Virus record (IMG/VR): IMGVR_UViG_3300035698_001535
Coordinates: 1-35,597 of that record
Direction: 5' to 3' (one strand)
DNA from: a virus
Length of the DNA: 35,597 bases
Part shown: piece by piece, positions 15,630-22,848 of the stretch
How positions within the stretch are numbered: the first letter of the stretch is position 1
Layout: every line of letters begins with the position of its first letter
The notes under the pieces: generated by a model
Seen by the model: only the letters and a program-made list of their open reading frames with translations
Told to the model about the DNA's origin: nothing
The model's database searches: none
Program-made: the position numbers and the translations under genes

Positions 15630-16102
15630 GTCAAAATAAAAAATCGTGTAAAGTTAAGGGGTGTTATGCAAAACGTCACGCAAGGGGATACTGCGTAACA
15701 CACTATGCAATACTATGGAAACAAGGTAAAATCAAACCATTGGAATCTTATGGAGAAAATGCTGAAGATAGAGATTTGAAAGGTAGATTTTTGCCAAAAG
15801 AAGAAAATCAAATACCAATAAAAGAAATGGTAACTGAGCCTGTTACAAAAACGATACAAATATCAGTTAGACTTGATAGTGATTTACATCAAGAGTTAAA
15901 GGCGGTATCTTATGAAACCAACAAGAGTATACAAAATATTTTTATGGAATCGCTGAGACCATACTTAAAAAGTCAAATAAAATATCAATCTTTTGCAACA
16001 AGACTGACTCCCGGTAACATAAATAAGTTAGAATACCTTAGTAAATCGACAGGAGAATCTAAGCAAGATGTTCTAAATAACTTAATAAAAAATGACAAAT
16101 AG
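15626..16102 (+). CDS. Putative DNA-binding protein: zinc knuckle plus ribbon-helix-helix-like domains
   Basis: 158 aa. The N-terminus shows CKVKGCYAKRHARGYCVTHY (residues 8-27), a short C-x4-C-x8-C-x2-H metal motif common in phage proteins. The C-terminal half has ISVRLDSDLHQELKAVSYE and a second LTPGNINKLEYLSKSTGES unit, both like ribbon-helix-helix segments. This suggests a sequence-specific DNA-binding regulator. Overlaps the previous gene by 4 nt. Confidence 0.65.
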   Translation: MSQNKKSCKVKGCYAKRHARGYCVTHYAILWKQGKIKPLESYGENAEDRDLKGRFLPKEENQIPIKEMVTEPVTKTIQISVRLDSDLHQELKAVSYETNKSIQNIFMESLRPYLKSQIKYQSFATRLTPGNINKLEYLSKSTGESKQDVLNNLIKNDK

Positions 16103-16114
16103 AAAGGATAGAAA

Positions 16115-16351
16115 ATGAAAAGAAACAAATCAATAGAATGTGATGAACACCTCCAAGACTTGATGGAAGATGTAGAAGTTTGTGCATACGAACTCGAATT
16201 GGCTCAGGCTGAGTACAAACAGCAGAACTATCTGCGTAATGTTCTTGGTGATACTACTTATTTTTATGCAGTTATAGAGGGTCGTGGTGGCGAAACTGCA
16301 ACACAAACACTATTGCTACAATGGAAGGAAGAAGAAAATGCAAAAAGGTAG
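16115..16351 (+). CDS. Hypothetical acidic protein, 78 aa
   Basis: Glu-rich helical protein with a Gly-rich turn (EGRGGETATQT) near residues 55-65. Ribosome site AAAGGATAG. Its 3' end overlaps the SSB gene by 14 nt, giving translational coupling. It may regulate or accompany SSB; no family recognised. Confidence 0.65.
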   Translation: MKRNKSIECDEHLQDLMEDVEVCAYELELAQAEYKQQNYLRNVLGDTTYFYAVIEGRGGETATQTLLLQWKEEENAKR

Positions 16352-16736
16352 CTTAAATAAAGCTCAATTAATCGGCCACGTTGGAAACGATCCTGAATCC
16401 AAATTCACTAAATCCGGTAATGCTGTTACTAATTTCAGTTTAGCCACTAACGAATCTTGGAAAGACAAGAATGATGAAGTCCAAGAGCGAACTGAGTGGC
16501 ACAGAATAGTCATGTTTGGTAAGATGGCTGAAACAGCAGGGGAGTATCTTACCAAAGGACAGTTGGTATACGTTGAGGGTCGTATCAAAACGGACAGTTG
16601 GGAAACTGATAGCGGTGAGAAAAGATACTCAACCTCAATTACTGCTGATGTTTTTACGATGTTAGGGAAGAAGGAACCTAAAAACAGCAACGATGCTGAA
16701 CGTGAGGCTGCAAACGAGGATGATTTACCGTTCTAA
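16338..16736 (+). CDS. ssb: Single-stranded DNA-binding protein
   Basis: 132 aa. A complete OB fold: SLNKAQLIGHVGNDPE at the start, FSLATNESW, TEWHRIVMFGKMAE, LVYVEGRIKT and ADVFTMLGKKE, then a short linker and the acidic tip NEDDLPF that recruits replication and repair partners. The ATG at 16338 behind GGAAGAAG is chosen over an in-frame ATG at 16284, because typical SSBs start a few residues before the first strand. It protects single-stranded DNA during replication and recombination. Confidence 0.95.
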   Translation: MQKGSLNKAQLIGHVGNDPESKFTKSGNAVTNFSLATNESWKDKNDEVQERTEWHRIVMFGKMAETAGEYLTKGQLVYVEGRIKTDSWETDSGEKRYSTSITADVFTMLGKKEPKNSNDAEREAANEDDLPF

Positions 16737-16750
16737 CTAAAGATAAATTT

Positions 16751-16948
16751 ATGGATTCTTACGCATTAGCACAACGGGAGTACCCTCTAGGGGTTGGAAT
16801 AGGAAAGACAATGAGAATTAAGAAGCGTGTCCTCTCAAAGTACCACTTGGCAAGTGACTCCTTTCTCTACGATGCTCCCGATAATGTCTTGGATGAAATT
16901 TTAACCGCTATTCGAGCAGAATGGCACAGAATGGAGAGGAAGGAATGA
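16751..16948 (+). CDS. Hypothetical protein, 65 aa
   Basis: Starts MDSYALAQREYPLGVG and ends in an acidic/basic helix. No ribosome site better than AAGATAAATTT. Overlaps the next gene by 4 nt. Not recognised. Confidence 0.5.
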   Translation: MDSYALAQREYPLGVGIGKTMRIKKRVLSKYHLASDSFLYDAPDNVLDEILTAIRAEWHRMERKE

Positions 16949-17082
16949 GAGTAATCTACGTTACACCAAAAGGGGAAGCGATTCCCTGTAAGGTTGGTAA
17001 AGATTTAATCGTACCACAAGTTAAGGGTGGCTATAAAATACTTAGATTGTCAGGATTTCCAATAAAGAGGAAAGTAAAATGA
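16945..17082 (+). CDS. Small beta protein, 45 aa
   Basis: Begins MRVIYVTPKGEAIPCKV; short beta-strand-rich basic protein. Ribosome site GAGAGGAAGG; ATGA overlaps on both sides (16945-16948 and 17079-17082). Function unknown. Confidence 0.6.
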   Translation: MRVIYVTPKGEAIPCKVGKDLIVPQVKGGYKILRLSGFPIKRKVK

Positions 17083-17363
17083 AAAAAATACCCGCATTCC
17101 CCGTAACAAGATACACAAGCAACATAGCAGGAGTACAGGAGTTAGCAACCGATGATGGAATGACATTGTTGGATTACTTTGCAGCAAAAGCATTTAATAG
17201 TATTTTATCAAATGAATATTATGTTAAAACTATGATAGATGGTGGTAGAGAAATTGCAGAAATTGATGTAAAGATTTCTGATATAAACAACATTATCGCA
17301 TCTGCTTCCTATGATTATGCCGAAGCTATGCTCGAAGAAAGAGAAAAACGTGAAAACCGATAG
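17079..17363 (+). CDS. Conserved phage hypothetical protein, 94 aa
   Basis: Contains IPAFPV near the start and GMTLLDYFAAKAF near residues 27-39, a pattern common in small early-region phage proteins of unknown function. The rest is acidic and helical. Overlaps the 45-aa gene by 4 nt and the NinG-like gene by 14 nt. Confidence 0.7.
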   Translation: MKKIPAFPVTRYTSNIAGVQELATDDGMTLLDYFAAKAFNSILSNEYYVKTMIDGGREIAEIDVKISDINNIIASASYDYAEAMLEEREKRENR

Positions 17364-17778
17364 ACAACGTGCCATTAAGACAGCAGATACTTGGTTCAGC
17401 AGATATATCCGCATTTCCGATAAGCACAATCAGATCAACGGTAAGGATATTTACTGTAAGTGTTTCACTACGGGTAAATACTACCACATCCTTGAAATTC
17501 AGTGTGGCCATTTTGTCACTCGTGGTCATTTTAGCACTCGTTGGGATTTTAATAATGCTCGACCTCAAGGAGTCTATGCTAACCGTTATAAATCGGGTAT
17601 GCCATTAGAGTTTGAATCCCATTTAGTCGAGCAAATAGGTATCAAGGCGGTCGAATCTCTCAAGGTTAAGGGAAGTTTACCCATGAAATATAATGTAGTC
17701 GAAATTCGGCAGATAGCTAAGGTGTTTCGTTTAATGGTTAGAGATTTTGAAAAGAATCTAGGTTGCAAAATATGGTAA
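17350..17778 (+). CDS. NinG-like recombination nuclease
   Basis: 142 aa from the GTG at 17350 (KTDRQRAIKTADTWFSRYIR). It contains YCKC near residue 36, then QCGHFVTRGHFSTRWDFNNARPQ, the pattern of NinG/Rap proteins that resolve or cut branched recombination intermediates. The usual second Cys pair after PQ is missing (PQGVYANRY), so zinc binding may be incomplete. It follows the ERF/NinB/SSB recombination genes. A start at 17311 is possible but would overlap the previous gene by 53 nt. Confidence 0.75.
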   Translation: MKTDRQRAIKTADTWFSRYIRISDKHNQINGKDIYCKCFTTGKYYHILEIQCGHFVTRGHFSTRWDFNNARPQGVYANRYKSGMPLEFESHLVEQIGIKAVESLKVKGSLPMKYNVVEIRQIAKVFRLMVRDFEKNLGCKIW

Positions 17779-18386
17779 ATAAAGTACATAACACAGACTG
17801 CCTTCCTGCAATGCGAGAGATGAAGGATAATCAATATGATTTGGCTATTGTAGACCCGCCTTATGGGATAGGAATTACCAAACAACAATTATGGAGAGAG
17901 AAATTAAAGGGTGGCGAGTGGGATTCTGAGATACCCGATAAAGATTATTTTACTCAATTAATGAGAGTGTCTAAAAACCAAATAATTTGGGGTGGTAATT
18001 ATTTTATTGAATATCTTAGAAATACAAAATCAATGGTGGTTTGGGATAAGATGAATGGCACTAATGATTTGGCTGATTGCGAACTTGCGTGGACATCTTT
18101 TGATATTCCTGTTAGGAAGTATTCATTGCATCATTTTTCAAGGGGTTATGACAATACCGTAAAAATTCATCCGACCCAAAAACCGATACTACTTTACAAA
18201 TTTTTAGTAACTAACTATGCAAAGGTTAGTGACACAATCTTAGATACTCACGTTGGAAGCGGAAGCAGTAGGATAGCTTGTTGGGAAATGGGATTTGATT
18301 TCACAGGTTACGAAATAGACAAAGACTATTGGATTGCACAAGAGAAGCGATTTACAGTAGTCAAAAATCAAATAAAGATATGGTAA
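17772..18386 (+). CDS. DNA methyltransferase 1 (N6-adenine or N4-cytosine, beta class)
   Basis: 204 aa. The catalytic motif IV DPPYGIG is near the N-terminus (Asp28) and the S-adenosylmethionine-binding motif DTHVGSGSSRIA is near the C-terminus, the beta order. HPTQKP precedes motif I. There is no clear target-recognition domain, so specificity cannot be predicted. No restriction enzyme lies nearby, so it is an orphan enzyme, plausibly protecting phage DNA. A paralogue lies at 19717. The start overlaps the NinG-like stop by 7 nt. Confidence 0.9.
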   Translation: MVNKVHNTDCLPAMREMKDNQYDLAIVDPPYGIGITKQQLWREKLKGGEWDSEIPDKDYFTQLMRVSKNQIIWGGNYFIEYLRNTKSMVVWDKMNGTNDLADCELAWTSFDIPVRKYSLHHFSRGYDNTVKIHPTQKPILLYKFLVTNYAKVSDTILDTHVGSGSSRIACWEMGFDFTGYEIDKDYWIAQEKRFTVVKNQIKIW

Positions 18387-18547
18387 ATAGACTCGACATC
18401 CAAGCCACCACTAAACAGACGGAGTTAATTCGTGACCACATCATCGAGTTCTGTGGTAGACAATCAATAATTTGTGTGCAAGTCAGGGTAAGCGACAAGG
18501 AGAGGGTAATCGAATTAAAGAATGAACTAGAGAGGTTAGCAAAATGA
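18380..18547 (+). CDS. Small helical protein, 55 aa
   Basis: Starts MVNRLDIQATTKQTELIRD at the ATG overlapping the methyltransferase stop by 7 nt (ATGGTAA), the same junction as at 17772. Contains C-x6-C (FCGRQSIICVQ). The end overlaps the next start by 4 nt. No family recognised. Confidence 0.6.
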   Translation: MVNRLDIQATTKQTELIRDHIIEFCGRQSIICVQVRVSDKERVIELKNELERLAK

Positions 18548-18744
18548 GAGATACCTACGAATATATGCTTAATCGTGATTATAATACCATAGATGACTAT
18601 TTTTATATAATGGATAGGGGATTGGTGTTAGAGTTTAAAGACTTCGCTATCTGTGGTACAGTAGCAGGTGATAATGTTCCTACTATTCCACATGAAGAAC
18701 AAATCGACTATCTATCAATGAGGTTAAACAATGAAACTCCATAG
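18544..18744 (+). CDS. Hypothetical acidic protein, 66 aa
   Basis: Acidic, Tyr/Asp-rich N-terminus (YEYMLNRDYNTIDDYFYIM). The end overlaps the next membrane gene by 14 nt. Not recognised. Confidence 0.55.
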   Translation: MRDTYEYMLNRDYNTIDDYFYIMDRGLVLEFKDFAICGTVAGDNVPTIPHEEQIDYLSMRLNNETP

Positions 18745-18862
18745 AATCTTCAACGTAATCATCCTCGCCCCAATAACCCTAATCTTAGCAGTAATCTCAG
18801 TTACTATAATAGTTACGGGGATAATGGTTATGGATTTAATCGGGTGGATAACACGAAAGTAA
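18731..18862 (+). CDS. Small membrane protein, 43 aa
   Basis: One long hydrophobic stretch (ILAPITLILAVISVTIIVTG) between a basic N-terminus and ITRK. Its stop codon lies within the repeated promoter block. Last gene of its unit. Confidence 0.5.
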   Translation: MKLHRIFNVIILAPITLILAVISVTIIVTGIMVMDLIGWITRK

Positions 18863-18909
18863 CAAAAGACACTTTAGTTCTTGCTATTGTGGTCAAAATG
18901 TCGTATACT
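18856..18909 (+). promoter_or_regulatory. Repeated phage promoter, copy 2 (before replication block II)
   Basis: -35 TTGCTA (18881-18886), 17-bp spacer beginning TTGTGGT, -10 TATACT (18904-18909). The upstream GAAAGTAACAAAAGA and ACTTTA elements match copy 1 at the same spacing without gaps. Transcription starting near 18916 would include the following stem-loop in a leader of about 110 nt. Confidence 0.75.
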
Positions 18910-18948
18910 ATACACATGTTTAAAATCTATTGTATAAATTCAATAATG

Positions 18949-19011
18949 GTCGAGTTGTCTGCTATCGTGAGGTACAGAGGGTTCCTAATAGATACCCAAC
19001 ATCAACTCGGC
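18949..19011 (+). promoter_or_regulatory. 5' leader stem-loop of replication block II
   Basis: GTCGAGTTG (18949-18957) pairs with CAACTCGGC (19003-19011) with one G-U pair, around a 45-nt loop. The stem ends 7 nt before an ATG at 19019; the likelier gene start is the in-frame ATG at 19031. It lies downstream of promoter copy 2. Confidence 0.55.
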
Positions 19012-19030
19012 TATTTTTATGGTGGGAATA

Positions 19031-19720
19031 ATGGCTAAAGAAATACCTTATTTCAGATTCACAGCACAAGAATGGCAGAATGGCAATGTTAGTTTAGAGT
19101 CTTATGAACTAAAAGGACTGTTCGTTGATGTTTGTGCATACTACTGGGTTCGTGATTGTAGCATTACTAGAGCAATGCTTGAAAAGAAGTTTAGTAATGA
19201 TAAAGAACTGCTAAAACAACTCATTAATTTAGATATAATCCAAGAGGAAAATGGGGATGGATTTGTTAAAATAACCTTTTTAGATGTCCAATTTGACATG
19301 TTATCAGAACGTAGACTTAGACGACAACAGGCAGGTTCTATAGGTGGAAAAAAGAAGTCTAGCAATGCTAAAGCAAAGCTAAAGCAAAGCTCTAGCTATA
19401 AAGATAAGGATAAAGATAATAATAAAGATAAAGAAAAGATAAAAGAAGTAAAAGAATCTGCACTCCCTTATTTTAAAGAATGGATGGCTTATAGAAAAGC
19501 TATTAATAAACCTATGGTTGTTTATTCTACTATAAACAGGTTGGTTAATAGATTTAATTCAGAAACTACTGATAAAATAGAATGGGTAGTTAATCATTCT
19601 ATAGAAAACAACTATCAGGGGTTATTTTGGGATAAATTCCCCAAAACAGTTAGCAGTAATAGGGGTACTCGTAGACAGGGGGTTGTATTAACTGAGGAGC
19701 AAAAGGAGCAGTATAGATGA
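19031..19720 (+). CDS. Replication initiator-like protein (DUF4373-like N-terminus)
   Basis: 229 aa from MAKEIPYFRF. The first 100 residues (FRFTAQEWQNGNVSLESYELKGLF) match the N-terminal domain of phage and plasmid proteins related to Lin1244/Lin1753 and DnaD-type initiators. A Lys/Asp-rich linker (about residues 117-140) follows, then a helical domain and a basic tail. The ATG at 19031 has GGTGGGA upstream; the ATG at 19019 would add four residues. It is probably the partner of the DnaC-like loader two genes downstream. Confidence 0.7.
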   Translation: MAKEIPYFRFTAQEWQNGNVSLESYELKGLFVDVCAYYWVRDCSITRAMLEKKFSNDKELLKQLINLDIIQEENGDGFVKITFLDVQFDMLSERRLRRQQAGSIGGKKKSSNAKAKLKQSSSYKDKDKDNNKDKEKIKEVKESALPYFKEWMAYRKAINKPMVVYSTINRLVNRFNSETTDKIEWVVNHSIENNYQGLFWDKFPKTVSSNRGTRRQGVVLTEEQKEQYR

Positions 19721-20376
19721 TTAACGTAGTCCACAATTCTGACTGTTTACCTGCTATGAGAGAAATGGCTGACAATCAATTTGGTTTGGCGATTGTGGAC
19801 CCGCCTTATGGAATTGGAGAATTTGCACAAAGAAATCATTTTGGGGATAGACCAACGGCTAAATGGAAGAATCCCAACAGTCAGAAATACAAAACATTCA
19901 ATGACAACAATCCGCCTGAAAAAGAATATTTTAGCGAGCTGTTTAGGGTTAGTGAAAATCAAATAATTTGGGGTTCTAATAATTTTACAGAATTTTTGCC
20001 AAAATCAACAGGATGGATTGTTTGGGATAAAAGGGTTAATCCTAAAGAGCATTTAGCAATGTGTGAATTGGCATTTAGCAGTTTTGACAGAAGGTGTTTA
20101 AAATTTGAATATTTGTGGGCAGGATTTAAGAAACAAGAACAGGTTGTAAGGATACACCCAACTCAAAAGCCAGTAGCATTATACAAATGGCTACTTAAAA
20201 ACTACGCAAAAGAAGGTATCACAATCTTGGACACCCACGTTGGCTCTGGCTCGAGTAGAATTGCTTGTTGGGAAATGGGGTATGATTTCACAGGTTACGA
20301 GATTGATAAGGATTATTGGGAAGCACAAGAAAAACGATTTATGGTAGTTAAAAATCAACAGAGGTTATTTGTATGA
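19717..20376 (+). CDS. DNA methyltransferase 2, paralogue of the 17772 gene
   Basis: 219 aa with the same architecture: NSDCLPAMREMADNQ, DPPYGIG, HPTQKP and DTHVGSGSSRIACWEMG then DFTGYEIDKDYW, nearly identical to methyltransferase 1 at the C-terminus. It carries an extra 15-20-residue stretch after motif IV and a diverged middle, where specificity probably lies. Beta-class N6-adenine or N4-cytosine enzyme without a restriction partner. ATGA-coupled on both sides. Confidence 0.9.
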   Translation: MINVVHNSDCLPAMREMADNQFGLAIVDPPYGIGEFAQRNHFGDRPTAKWKNPNSQKYKTFNDNNPPEKEYFSELFRVSENQIIWGSNNFTEFLPKSTGWIVWDKRVNPKEHLAMCELAFSSFDRRCLKFEYLWAGFKKQEQVVRIHPTQKPVALYKWLLKNYAKEGITILDTHVGSGSSRIACWEMGYDFTGYEIDKDYWEAQEKRFMVVKNQQRLFV

Positions 20377-20882
20377 AAATCCCTAAACGCTACCTAAATG
20401 CTACTATTGACAAATCAATCAAACTTGAATTTAACAACTCTTGGTACTTATTTGGTGTTCCGGGAACAGGTAAGACTTATTTCACTTGGGCTTATAGAAT
20501 AGATCGCCACAATAAGCTAACTAAGAAGTCGGAAGAATCGCCTAATTTAGTATTCGATAAGTTATATGTAAAGAATTGGGCAATGTTTTGTAGTCAATTA
20601 AGATACTCAGCTTTTGATAAGCGGGAACCGATAATAAAAGATTTGATTGGTGTTGATATGCTTATAATTGATGACATTGGAAGTGAAGTTAAGACTGATT
20701 TCTCGGATGATATTCTATTTCAAATTCTAAACGAAAGATACGAGTGGGAAAAGTTTACAGGATTTACTTCTAATCATGATATAGCAGATTTACAATACGA
20801 TGGAAGAATTATATCAAGGATAGCAGGGATAGTCGGGGATAACAAATTTCAGATAACAGGAAAGGATAGGAGGATTAAATGA
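20373..20882 (+). CDS. DnaC-like helicase loader ATPase
   Basis: 169 aa. AAA+ signatures: Walker A GVPGTGKT (residues 28-35), Walker B DMLIIDDIG (95-103), sensor-type TSNHDI near residues 133-138 and an Arg-rich ending RIISRIAG. It lacks a large N-terminal helicase-binding domain, so it is short compared with DnaC. No helicase gene is seen in the window, so it may load the host helicase. It is overlapped by the methyltransferase and by a tiny ORF. Confidence 0.85.
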   Translation: MKIPKRYLNATIDKSIKLEFNNSWYLFGVPGTGKTYFTWAYRIDRHNKLTKKSEESPNLVFDKLYVKNWAMFCSQLRYSAFDKREPIIKDLIGVDMLIIDDIGSEVKTDFSDDILFQILNERYEWEKFTGFTSNHDIADLQYDGRIISRIAGIVGDNKFQITGKDRRIK

Positions 20883-20935
20883 AACTACAAAATCAATCTA
20901 CAATAGACAGCATTTCAAAGATAATGGGAGGGTAG
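20879..20935 (+). CDS. Possible 18-aa peptide
   Basis: MKLQNQSTIDSISKIMGG, with a strong AGGAGGATTAA ribosome site and an ATGA overlap with the loader gene; the next gene starts 2 nt after its stop. Translation is likely, function doubtful; it may just couple translation. Confidence 0.35.
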   Translation: MKLQNQSTIDSISKIMGG

Positions 20936-20937
20936 TT

Positions 20938-21444
20938 ATGAACTATTGGATAACCACAGATACTCATTTTGAACACAAAGCAATGACAGAAAGGTTCGGT
21001 AGACCAATAGGATTTGAAGAAAAAATAATTAAAGGGTTTAATCAAATCACGAAAGATGATATTTTAATACATCTTGGAGATGTTGCTTTTGGTAATGAGA
21101 AAGGTTGGTGCTTGCTGATGGGTGAGTATGGTTATAAGAGATGGTTAATAAAGGGCAATCACGATAAAAGAAGTTACGCTTGGTATCTTAATAATGGTTT
21201 TGATTTCGTTGCCGAATCTATTACTTTAAATTACATGGGTAAAATTGTTAAACTATCTCACATGCCAGTTAAAGATGATGGTTATGATATAAACATACAT
21301 GGACATTTTCACGATGTTGATTTAGAAAGATGTTGGTCTTTTGATGATTTGTTGCCAATTAAGAATGACAAACAACATTTATTAATGTTGGAACATCATT
21401 ATAAATTGGTGAGTTTGGAATCTATTTTAAAGAATAGCAAATGA
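20938..21444 (+). CDS. Calcineurin-like metallophosphoesterase
   Basis: 168 aa with all metal motifs: D8-x-H10, G47D48, G73NHD76, H108 and H121-G-H123-F-H125. These ligate two metals for phosphoester hydrolysis. Small phage enzymes of this type act on nucleotides, DNA ends or RNA; the substrate cannot be judged. Ribosome site GGGAGGG. ATGA-coupled to the next small ORF. Confidence 0.9.
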   Translation: MNYWITTDTHFEHKAMTERFGRPIGFEEKIIKGFNQITKDDILIHLGDVAFGNEKGWCLLMGEYGYKRWLIKGNHDKRSYAWYLNNGFDFVAESITLNYMGKIVKLSHMPVKDDGYDINIHGHFHDVDLERCWSFDDLLPIKNDKQHLLMLEHHYKLVSLESILKNSK

Positions 21445-21542
21445 AACACTCCAAAACTACCGCTACACAGGCAAATCACACGATTTTTAACACAAAACAA
21501 GGTAGAATTGACGATATTTTACCGCTATGGAGGGAAGAATGA
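21441..21542 (+). CDS. Small ORF, 33 aa
   Basis: MKHSKTTATQANHTIFNTK followed by an acidic end. ATGA overlaps with both neighbours support translation. The overlap with the 21539 start places that gene's GGAGGGA inside its last codons. Confidence 0.45.
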   Translation: MKHSKTTATQANHTIFNTKQGRIDDILPLWREE

Positions 21543-21871
21543 CTTGGCAAGACATATATTTAAAGTACAAAGATACTGAATTGATGAAAGAATTTGGCGA
21601 ATATGTGGGTGACAACGACAATTTCCCCGCTGAAGTAGATGAAAACTATTTATGTGATGACAACATTAAGGATATTTGGGGATATTTAATCTGCTTTGCT
21701 GAAACGAAAGGAATCTTGATAAACATTATTAGCACAAAGATAGATTCTACTAAACACTTTTGGGTTAATACGATTGACATTAGAGAGGCTATTATTCAAA
21801 ATGAAGCAGACAACGTTGAACAAGCAATGCTATGGTGTGCCGATAAATTCTTTGAGGTAAGCACTAATTAA
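21539..21871 (+). CDS. Acidic hypothetical protein, 110 aa
   Basis: Starts MTWQDIYLKYKDTELMKEF behind a good GGAGGGA ribosome site; the upstream in-frame ATG at 21527 is less likely. Acidic, with a central hydrophobic core and Trp residues in the C-terminal half. Resembles small hypothetical phage proteins only in general; could be a DNA mimic by charge, which is speculation. Confidence 0.65.
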   Translation: MTWQDIYLKYKDTELMKEFGEYVGDNDNFPAEVDENYLCDDNIKDIWGYLICFAETKGILINIISTKIDSTKHFWVNTIDIREAIIQNEADNVEQAMLWCADKFFEVSTN

Positions 21872-21888
21872 CGATAAGAGGATATAGT

Positions 21889-22101
21889 ATGAAAACAACA
21901 AGTAAGATAATAATAGCTACTCCCGGTTATTCTGATACTGTAGTTCGGATCTACGATACCACAGAGAAGATAACTATTACAAGGGGTGCTGCTATAATTT
22001 ACGAAGGTCCCGCAGATACCCTGATTAGGCGATTACAGTTTATGCGGGATTTTGTTCACAATAATAAAGTAGATAAAGAATATAAGGATTGGAGGCACTA
22101 A
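21889..22101 (+). CDS. Hypothetical beta protein, 70 aa
   Basis: Short beta strands in the first 45 residues and a helix at the end (TLIRRLQFMRDFVHNNK). Ribosome site GAGGATATAGT. Unknown. Confidence 0.6.
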   Translation: MKTTSKIIIATPGYSDTVVRIYDTTEKITITRGAAIIYEGPADTLIRRLQFMRDFVHNNKVDKEYKDWRH

Positions 22102-22269
22102 ATGAGTAGACTGAATAGACTAAAAAAGTGGATTAGCTTCAGGCTAAAAGTGTGGAAATTCAAATCTGAGATGGATTGGTTTATATCAGATTATTTCAAT
22201 AAAGTGTGGTTTGGTGAAGATGGTAAAAGAAAGGATCACTCTGAAGGTTTTAGGAAGTATACGAAATGA
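22102..22269 (+). CDS. Small basic Trp-rich protein, 55 aa
   Basis: Starts MSRLNRLKKWISFRLKVWK; amphipathic, with many Arg, Lys and Trp. Abuts the previous gene and is ATGA-coupled to the winged-helix gene. May be membrane-associated or RNA-binding; unknown. Confidence 0.6.
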   Translation: MSRLNRLKKWISFRLKVWKFKSEMDWFISDYFNKVWFGEDGKRKDHSEGFRKYTK

Positions 22270-22568
22270 CCCGACTAACTTCCCGTCAAGTTTACACAGA
22301 AATAATCCAAAATGGAACTGTAAACAATCAGGAGAGGGTAATACTTGATTTTCTGCATTTTCAAGGTGCTAATAAGACTTTAAAGGAAATATCAAGAGGA
22401 ACTGACATCGAAATCAACGCAGTATCCGGTAGGGTTAATTCTTTAAAGAAGAAATTACACAAAGGAGTTACAGTTTTAAAAGAGTTTCCAAAGAGAAAGT
22501 GTACGATCTCAGGGATGCTAGTAACTCCGGTGGGAATAAACGAAATAGGACAAGGAGAATTGTTTTGA
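22266..22568 (+). CDS. Small winged-helix DNA-binding protein, 100 aa
   Basis: Residues 5-60 show the helix-turn-helix pattern TLKEISRGTDIEINAVSGRVNSLKK, with a likely wing near VLKEFPKRKCTIS. It resembles small phage regulators controlling early or middle transcription. Last intact gene in the block; followed by a broken ORF. Confidence 0.7.
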   Translation: MTRLTSRQVYTEIIQNGTVNNQERVILDFLHFQGANKTLKEISRGTDIEINAVSGRVNSLKKKLHKGVTVLKEFPKRKCTISGMLVTPVGINEIGQGELF

Positions 22569-22795
22569 GAGAATTTGAAAAATATGTAGATGATGTATTT
22601 CAACCATTAATTGATGCTGACTATAAAAATGTGCTAATCAATTAAGCATATTTAGATACGAGAGATAACATTATTCTCATGGCAAGGGGTGAAGTTGAAC
22701 AAGTAAGAAATGATTGTGCTGATTATGTGGATGGTTGTACCTATCTTGGTGAACATATAACAAAACCAATTTCCAATGCAATCCGAGAAAAGTAA
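22565..22795 (+). pseudogene. ORF interrupted by an in-frame TAA
   Basis: A TTG start at 22565 overlaps the previous stop (TTGA) behind AAGGAG. The frame reads 26 residues (REFEKYVDDVFQPLIDADY..) to TAA at 22643-22645, then continues open for 49 codons (AYLDTRDNII..EHITKPISNAIREK) to a second TAA ending at 22795. The simplest reading is one small gene broken by a nonsense mutation. Alternatives are two peptides (26 aa, and 38 aa from the ATG at 22679) or an assembly error. Confidence 0.5.
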
Positions 22796-22848
22796 TCGAC
22801 ATCCATCGAGATTCAACTATACCAATTTAGTATAATATAGGATAAACA

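Noticed and set aside
16284-16337. Upstream start for SSB
   Set aside because: Would add 18 residues before the OB fold and overlap the previous gene by 68 nt; the ATG at 16338 has a better ribosome site.
18844-19038. 64-codon open frame on + strand
   Set aside because: Covers promoter copy 2 and the leader stem-loop, and runs into the replication gene in another frame; conservation of the promoter block explains the sequence better.
22831-22836. TATAAT as promoter of the T5orf172 gene
   Set aside because: Perfect -10 but no -35 at 16-18 bp, and it would leave a leader of only about 6 nt. Kept only as a note in that gene.
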